From a virus: DNA of 20,394 nucleotides. The notes beneath the pieces are model-generated. The model was not told the origin of the DNA, did no database searches, and saw nothing but the letters and a program-made list of their open reading frames with translations. The position numbers and the translations under genes were made by a program. This document shows positions 16,433 through 20,394 of the stretch, in pieces. The stretch covers positions 1 through 20,394 of IMG/VR virus record IMGVR_UViG_3300009593_000161; one strand, 5' to 3'. Within the stretch, counting starts at the first letter, position 1, and each line of letters starts with the position of its first letter.

Positions 16433-16469
16433 GACCGAAATAGTCTTATATTTCCTACAAGTGTAAGAC
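16419..16469 (+). ncRNA. Candidate structured RNA: two abutting hairpins with complementary loops
   Basis: Hairpin A pairs TATTTCG (16419-16425) with CGAAATA (16436-16442) around a 10-nt loop. Hairpin B starts at the very next base and pairs GTCTTATA (16443-16450) with TGTAAGAC (16462-16469) around an 11-nt loop, with one G-U pair. Loop A contains GTAGGA (16429-16434) and loop B its exact complement TCCTAC (16453-16458), allowing a six-base kissing interaction. The gene's TAG stop is inside loop A. This may be a 3' UTR stability or regulatory element; no known RNA family is recognised. Confidence 0.45.
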
Positions 16470-16472
16470 ACA

Positions 16473-16502
16473 AAAAAAGGGAAGTGAAAGCTTCCCTTTT
16501 TT
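16473..16502 (+). terminator. Bidirectional intrinsic terminator between convergent genes
   Basis: AAAAAAGGGAAG and CTTCCCTTTTTT form a 12-bp stem around a 6-nt loop, with the T-run on whichever strand is read. It ends the plus-strand 73-residue transcript and the leftward block that finishes with the late sigma gene at 16534, so one element serves both. Confidence 0.85.
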
Positions 16503-16533
16503 GTTTATAGTAAATGTGAGATTTATATCGTAA

Positions 16534-17256
16534 TCAAAAAATTGAACCTGTATTAGTAGTGTCGATATTACCAGTAGTACTAAACTCTTCTACCATATTA
16601 TAGTAGTAGTTTTTCATTTGATTAATAACACGAGTGATGTGTTGAGTGTTAGAACTTGTCATCTCACGAATCATAATATAAAGAGCTTTTTTATTAAAAT
16701 TCTCTATATTTTGTCTACGTCTAAATATTTCTAAAACTGAATCTGCAACAAGAATATCTTTTTGTCTTTTAAAAATATTAGTAATATTATTTTCCCAATA
16801 CTCTAACATCTGTTCTACAAACTCACCATAATATTCAGTAACTTCACCTGTAGTAGCTTCCCCATTTACATCACGATTAAAGTCAAGTACAGAAATATCA
16901 TCTTGAGATTTCATTTTTTTATAGTTGTTATTATTATTTAGAATCAAATAATTTTTACCAACTACAGAAAAATATGAAAAGGCTCTACCTTTATCAGGTC
17001 TATACTTAGGCATTTGCATTACGAGAAAAGAAACAACCTCATCTTTTACATCTTTAAAAGAATAATCAAAATAATAAAACTTAAAAGTATGAATCAGATT
17101 TTCAGCTAATTTATCAAAAGCAGCTGCAATCTCTTTACTATAAATTTCATTTCGTACAACAGGACTATCACTATCATTGTATCGAATGATTGCCTCTTGT
17201 ACTGGTGTACCAAAATATACTTTACTTTTTTTACGTCTTTTCTTAACTGCGGGCAT
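16534..17256 (-). CDS. gp55: Late-transcription sigma factor, T4 gp55-like
   Basis: This 240-residue protein is longer than T4 gp55 (185). After a basic N-terminus (Lys-Lys-Arg-Arg-Lys-Lys), residues about 38-108 match sigma region 2 as found in gp55: Phe-Asp-Lys-Leu-Ala-Glu-Asn-Leu-Ile, Asp-Val-Lys-Asp-Glu-Val-Val, and Lys-Tyr-Arg-Pro-Asp-Lys-Gly-Arg-Ala-Phe-Ser-Tyr-Phe (84-96). Residues about 190-222 look like a helix-turn-helix that T4 gp55 lacks. The end (Thr-Gly-Ser-Ile-Phe) is hydrophobic, where T4 gp55 has its clamp-binding tail. It should direct host RNA polymerase to TATAAATA promoters such as those at 16.1 kb. GGAGAG precedes the ATG, which overlaps the 87-residue gene by 14 nt. Confidence 0.85.
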   Translation of the reverse strand: MPAVKKRRKKSKVYFGTPVQEAIIRYNDSDSPVVRNEIYSKEIAAAFDKLAENLIHTFKFYYFDYSFKDVKDEVVSFLVMQMPKYRPDKGRAFSYFSVVGKNYLILNNNNNYKKMKSQDDISVLDFNRDVNGEATTGEVTEYYGEFVEQMLEYWENNITNIFKRQKDILVADSVLEIFRRRQNIENFNKKALYIMIREMTSSNTQHITRVINQMKNYYYNMVEEFSTTGNIDTTNTGSIF

Positions 17257-17506
17257 TGACTTGCTCTCCTCTAAATTGTTCTAATTGTTTTACTGTATCT
17301 TGTATTTGAGAAAATACTGCTCCAACTTCATCATCAGATTTGAAGGCGCCTGACTCATCTATATTTTCTAATTCTGTATTTACTTTATTTACTTGACTTG
17401 AAAAATTCTCTACCCAAGTTTCTAAAGTCTCTACTTTTCTTGTTAAGTTAAAAGTTGTATATGCAAATGTTACTGCTATACAACTTGCTATTATTTCAAG
17501 TACCAT
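17243..17506 (-). CDS. Small membrane-anchored coiled-coil protein beside the late sigma gene
   Basis: This 87-residue protein has an N-terminal hydrophobic helix (about 2-17), Lys/Glu-rich heptads at 21-50, then Ser-Asp-Asp-Glu-Val-Gly-Ala-Val-Phe-Ser-Gln-Ile (57-68) and a second short helix. Small proteins with a helix followed by an Asp-Asp-Glu-x-Gly-x-x-Phe patch next to gp55 are familiar to me from marine myoviruses, without a known function. The gene overlaps the gp55 start and follows the HD gene by 2 nt, with GGAG before its ATG. It does not resemble the T4 late coactivator gp33, though its position would fit a transcription partner. Confidence 0.65.
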   Translation of the reverse strand: MVLEIIASCIAVTFAYTTFNLTRKVETLETWVENFSSQVNKVNTELENIDESGAFKSDDEVGAVFSQIQDTVKQLEQFRGEQVNARS

Positions 17507-17508
17507 TA

Positions 17509-18324
17509 TTATTCTCCAAACAGTTCGTTAAATAAATCTTTAGATTTTTTTGAAAGAACATCAGGTGTTTCTTTTTTCTCTACAGCTTGTTTTATTCTTT
17601 CAACTTTTTCAGCTTCTTCTTTTTCTCTAACACCTCTAAGTTCTGGATTAAGAACTTCATCATAGTTTATTTCTGAATCTTTACTGAACATATACTGTTC
17701 TTTTTCCCAACGAGTTGCTAACATATCAGCTTGATGTAGTAGGTACGGTAAATTAGTTTTTAAATTCTTAGCTTCACCATATCCCATATAATATCCTTTG
17801 TTCGCTTCTTCATACATACCATCAGTAAGTCGTAAAGCTAAATATTCTACTTCACTCATCTTAATATCAAACTGACTTAACAACCATACAGACCTATCTG
17901 TAACAGTCATATAATGAACTCTATTATCATACTCATACATCTTACCTTGATTCTTTCTATGCCACTCTGATTCATTTGGTATATAATAATCAAAATCCAT
18001 ATTACCAACTTTACCTAAGTCGTGATGTAAAGTACAGAAAATAATTTCTTCTTCACTATATTCATCTGTATGTAGACCAAGTTCTTTATATAACTGATAA
18101 GTTTTTAAAGCAAATCTTGTAACGTTTAATATATGACATATATAACCACCTGGAAATGCATTGTGATAATACACGACTCCACTTGCAGGTGCAAACATCA
18201 TTCTATCTTTAAAATAGTCATACATTTTTAAAATGTTATCTTTACGTTTACCTTCAAACGTATCATTAATTAATTCAATTACTTCATTCCATTTGTCTTG
18301 TAATTGTTCTGGTGTTAATTGCAT
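17509..18324 (-). CDS. HD-domain metal-dependent phosphohydrolase
   Basis: This 271-residue protein has an HD-superfamily signature: His64 in Gly-Gly-Tyr-Ile-Cys-His-Ile-Leu, the pair His101-Asp102 in Leu-His-His-Asp-Leu-Gly-Lys, and a distal Asp200 in Leu-His-Gln-Ala-Asp-Met-Leu. These are the metal ligands of the fold. HD enzymes of this kind remove phosphate from nucleotides or cleave cyclic nucleotides, but the sequence does not reveal the substrate. The C-terminal 45 residues are a charged helix. A strong AAGGAG lies before the ATG, 9 nt after dpdA. Its place in the nucleotide-modification block suggests it acts on a nucleotide pool or a signal such as (p)ppGpp, which is inference. Confidence 0.8.
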   Translation of the reverse strand: MQLTPEQLQDKWNEVIELINDTFEGKRKDNILKMYDYFKDRMMFAPASGVVYYHNAFPGGYICHILNVTRFALKTYQLYKELGLHTDEYSEEEIIFCTLHHDLGKVGNMDFDYYIPNESEWHRKNQGKMYEYDNRVHYMTVTDRSVWLLSQFDIKMSEVEYLALRLTDGMYEEANKGYYMGYGEAKNLKTNLPYLLHQADMLATRWEKEQYMFSKDSEINYDEVLNPELRGVREKEEAEKVERIKQAVEKKETPDVLSKKSKDLFNELFGE

Positions 18325-18333
18325 TATATCTCC

Positions 18334-19515
18334 TTAAAAGAAATCGTGATTTGAATTAGTTAAGTCAACTCTAGTATTGCTTAATCTCTTGAATAATGGT
18401 TTATACTTCTCAAAAGTTTTTCTAGGATTATCACTTTTAACCATTTCATCAATAGACTTTAACAACTCTCTCATATCTTTTGACAATACTTGTTCTTTAA
18501 TATAATCGTGACTATAAACATAGTACTCAGCTTTTTCAATTGCTTCTTTAAATAACATAAAGTTATGTAAACGAATTGCCATTGTACATTGACCCTGCCA
18601 CTCTACTGTATCGTCCCAAGTTAATGCATCAGATAAATACTCTCTGTCAAACTCAGTTGATATTGGTAAATGTTTTGGTTCTAAGTCTTTAAATGACTCA
18701 TCATACTTCGGTACATTGATAGAAGTGAATGCTGGTTTTTTAAAATTATAACCTAGATAATAAGAACCAAATACTACTGCTCTATCTGGTGAAGAACTAT
18801 CAGTAGTAACAACGACATTAGAGTCAACTTCATTTAAAGATTTTTGTAATTGATTCAACATTAAAAAGTCTTTTACTTTTGAAATACCTAAGATATGAAA
18901 ATATTTATTTGTTTCTTTTAAATGTTCACCACCTTGTAGTAATGACATAACACCAGACATAAATGTGAAGATGTTTCTACCACCACCACCGACAGCCCAA
19001 CCTTGAAACGGATAATCTTTCATTTCATTGTACCAGTTTATATACTCTACATCATTCGTACCTTGTACAACATTTAAGAAATCAGTTTTACCTGATTGAT
19101 TATCTGCAAAGTATTTAAAGTTGTCTTTACTAATTTGTAAACATTCTTCATACATACCTTCGTATTTAATCTTCGGAGGAATATCTAAGTTCAAAGCAAT
19201 ATCAGAATTATGTTCTAACCAATTGAAAATTCTATCTCTAATAGAGATATCCCATTTGATTGCTCCAGATGCAATTTGATAACCACCAGAGTCACCCATA
19301 ACAAGATTTTTATCAGTAAGACCTAAATCATTTCTGTAATCTTCTTTTTTAAAATGATGACCTGCTGTAATTAATATATCAGTATGTCTATATCGTTCTG
19401 GAAATTCTTCACTATAAAATCTGATAGATAAATCGTTTTTTAATTTAACATTCTTTGCTAATGAACTACCCATAGCTCCAGCTGAGAACGATGGGAAATA
19501 TATAAATTTACTCAT
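18334..19515 (-). CDS. dpdA: DpdA-like DNA 7-deazaguanine transglycosylase
   Basis: The fold signature of tRNA-guanine transglycosylases is clear in this 393-residue protein: Gly-Asp-Ser-Gly-Gly-Tyr-Gln (74-80, Asp75 as general base), Asn-Leu-Asp-Ile-Pro-Pro (109-114), Trp-Ala-Val-Gly-Gly-Gly-Gly (173-179, the phosphate/base loop) and Thr-Thr-Asp-Ser-Ser-Ser-Pro-Asp-Arg (237-245, Asp239 as the nucleophile). The CxCxxC zinc cluster of tRNA enzymes is absent: only Cys125 and Cys310 occur, though Arg-Leu-His-Asn (315-318) recalls the zinc-site helix. Phage DpdA proteins swap guanine in DNA for a 7-deazaguanine such as preQ0. Placement after folE and the phosphoribosyltransferase, with ATGA overlap, fits DNA rather than tRNA modification. 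The exact base inserted cannot be told. Confidence 0.85.
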   Translation of the reverse strand: MSKFIYFPSFSAGAMGSSLAKNVKLKNDLSIRFYSEEFPERYRHTDILITAGHHFKKEDYRNDLGLTDKNLVMGDSGGYQIASGAIKWDISIRDRIFNWLEHNSDIALNLDIPPKIKYEGMYEECLQISKDNFKYFADNQSGKTDFLNVVQGTNDVEYINWYNEMKDYPFQGWAVGGGGRNIFTFMSGVMSLLQGGEHLKETNKYFHILGISKVKDFLMLNQLQKSLNEVDSNVVVTTDSSSPDRAVVFGSYYLGYNFKKPAFTSINVPKYDESFKDLEPKHLPISTEFDREYLSDALTWDDTVEWQGQCTMAIRLHNFMLFKEAIEKAEYYVYSHDYIKEQVLSKDMRELLKSIDEMVKSDNPRKTFEKYKPLFKRLSNTRVDLTNSNHDFF

Positions 19516-19910
19516 TTTAAATAATCCTGTATTTCTTCTGAATCTTCAGTTTCCCAAGGATAAACAATCCACTTGTCTCCTTTATCAATAACTGAATAAT
19601 CTGGTTTAACAATACTTTGTTCGTGTTCGTGAATAGTAACAATATAACTCTTGTCGAAAGTCTCTTCATAGAACTTTAAAGTTTCACCTGTATCTGCTAT
19701 ATCATCAATAACAACAAAGTCATCAAATTCACAATCAAAAGGATTTTCTATATACGGTAAATCTAACTTATGACTCAACATCACAGCTAGTATGACTCCA
19801 CCTCTTGGTATACCATACACACCTTTAAAATCTTTTTTAGTTTCTTTGAGATGAAAAGCTATATCTGTAACAGCCTCATCAATCACATTCCAACTTACAA
19901 ATTCTTTCAT
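19512..19910 (-). CDS. Purine-type phosphoribosyltransferase
   Basis: This compact 132-residue type I phosphoribosyltransferase has the pyrophosphate loop Gly-Ile-Pro-Arg-Gly-Gly-Val-Ile (33-40) and the PRPP-binding motif Phe-Val-Val-Ile-Asp-Asp-Ile-Ala-Asp-Thr-Gly-Glu-Thr-Leu (65-78). It also has a C-terminal Trp-Ile-Val-Tyr-Pro-Trp-Glu (114-120), typical of xanthine/hypoxanthine-guanine enzymes. It would join a purine base to PRPP to make a nucleoside monophosphate. It overlaps folE and dpdA by ATGA on both sides, so its substrate probably belongs to the same pathway: either guanine released by DpdA or a deazaguanine base. Substrate choice is inference; the enzyme class is well supported. 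Confidence 0.88.
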   Translation of the reverse strand: MKEFVSWNVIDEAVTDIAFHLKETKKDFKGVYGIPRGGVILAVMLSHKLDLPYIENPFDCEFDDFVVIDDIADTGETLKFYEETFDKSYIVTIHEHEQSIVKPDYSVIDKGDKWIVYPWETEDSEEIQDYLK

Positions 19911-20394
19911 TTTAAATCCCTTATAAAGTTATAAAATTCTTCTTTTGCTCTAGCTGTCTTTTTAAACGCTCCACTTAACTTAGCAGTTTTCATAGTCGCA
20001 TCGTGTTTAACACCACGAATACAAGCACACATATGGTTAGCTTCTACCATTACAGCAACACCAATGTTTTCTTCACATACATCGTGAATGTGGTCGTGTA
20101 CTTGCATTGTCAAGTTCTCTTGTACTTGAGGTCGTCTAGCATAAAACTCAACAATACGATTTAGTTTACTAAGTCCAATAACTTTACCGTTTGGTGTTGG
20201 GAGATAAGCTACGTGAGCATTACCAACAAAAGGTAAATGATGATGTGAACAAAATGAATGTAATTTAATATTACCTTGAAACACCATACCATCATAACCA
20301 TTAATATTATCAAAAGCTGTTATCTTAGGTGGTTCAGAATATACACCTTCTGCTAAATCATTAACAAAAGCCTTAGCAACTCTCATCGGTGTAT
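19907..20394 (-). CDS. folE: GTP cyclohydrolase I (5' end outside window)
   Basis: The frame continues past the window edge: the two codons before the Met at 20386 spell Thr-Pro, completing the Thr-Pro-x-Arg-Val-Ala-Lys motif that lies inside this family, so that Met is not the start. Numbering from it, the zinc/catalytic segment Cys46-Ser-His48-His49-His-Leu-Pro-Phe matches the GTP cyclohydrolase IA site. Ser-Lys-Leu-Asn-Arg-Ile-Val (73-79) and Asn-His-Met-Cys120-Ala-Cys-Ile-Arg-Gly-Val follow, supplying the last zinc ligand. The product, dihydroneopterin triphosphate, feeds folate or, more likely beside dpdA, preQ0 synthesis. QueD, QueE and QueC are not in the window. The stop overlaps the next gene by ATGA. 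Confidence 0.95.
   Translation of the reverse strand, partial: TPMRVAKAFVNDLAEGVYSEPPKITAFDNINGYDGMVFQGNIKLHSFCSHHHLPFVGNAHVAYLPTPNGKVIGLSKLNRIVEFYARRPQVQENLTMQVHDHIHDVCEENIGVAVMVEANHMCACIRGVKHDATMKTAKLSGAFKKTARAKEEFYNFIRDLK

Noticed and set aside
16258-16473. 71-codon minus-strand frame opposite the 73-residue membrane gene
   Set aside because: It has no good ribosome site, contains structured and G/C-rich sequence read backwards, and overlaps the plus-strand gene that has a clear Shine-Dalgarno site and sensible membrane topology.
17243-17506. 87-residue protein as the late coactivator gp33
   Set aside because: It has an N-terminal membrane helix and lacks any resemblance I can see to gp33; only its position suggests the idea.

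Overview
The window is about two thirds A+T and reads as late-gene DNA of a tailed, contractile-tailed (myovirus-type) bacteriophage. It has a T4-type late sigma factor, a GPW/gp25 baseplate protein, a gp6/baseplate-J wedge protein, a spike-like protein and long chains of translationally coupled genes with good Shine-Dalgarno sites. Only one small gene lies on the plus strand. Family resemblances suggest a marine virus. The one exported protein has a signal peptide ending in a Ser-Tyr-Ser/Gln junction and a dockerin-like repeat, a style common in the Bacteroidota/Marinimicrobia (FCB) group, so an FCB host is possible, but this is only an inference.

Layout from right to left, which is the direction of transcription for almost everything. 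(1) 20394-16534 is one coupled block: folE (5' end outside the window), a purine-type phosphoribosyltransferase, a DpdA-like base-exchange enzyme, an HD phosphohydrolase, a small membrane/coiled-coil protein and a gp55-like late sigma factor. The first three overlap by ATGA junctions and look like part of a pathway that puts a 7-deazaguanine base into phage DNA. (2) 16533-16039 is a regulatory island. It holds the only plus-strand gene, for a 73-residue membrane peptide, flanked by terminator-like hairpins and followed by two adjacent hairpins with complementary loops. Two perfect T4-late-promoter octamers (TATAAATA) face each other here. (3) 16038-1604 is the baseplate/tail operon: two small conserved proteins, a spike-like protein, gp25, gp6, a DNRLRE-like protein, two unknowns, a 1428-residue P2 gpI-like wedge protein carrying an apparent carbohydrate-binding module nested in a LamG-like domain, a 201-residue structural protein and two related tip proteins. 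The spike-W-J-I order matches P2-type baseplate clusters. (4) 1490-1 encodes an exported protein with a TTG start and a cohesin-like and a dockerin-like region, cut by the window edge.

Working model: late in infection gp55 directs host polymerase to TATAAATA promoters in the island at 16.1 kb. These drive the baseplate operon leftward and the small membrane gene rightward. FolE and DpdA would protect phage DNA by guanine replacement. A manual scan of the whole window found no GATC at all and only one CATG, where about 55-60 of each would be expected from composition. This points to strong restriction pressure against those palindromes as well as base modification.
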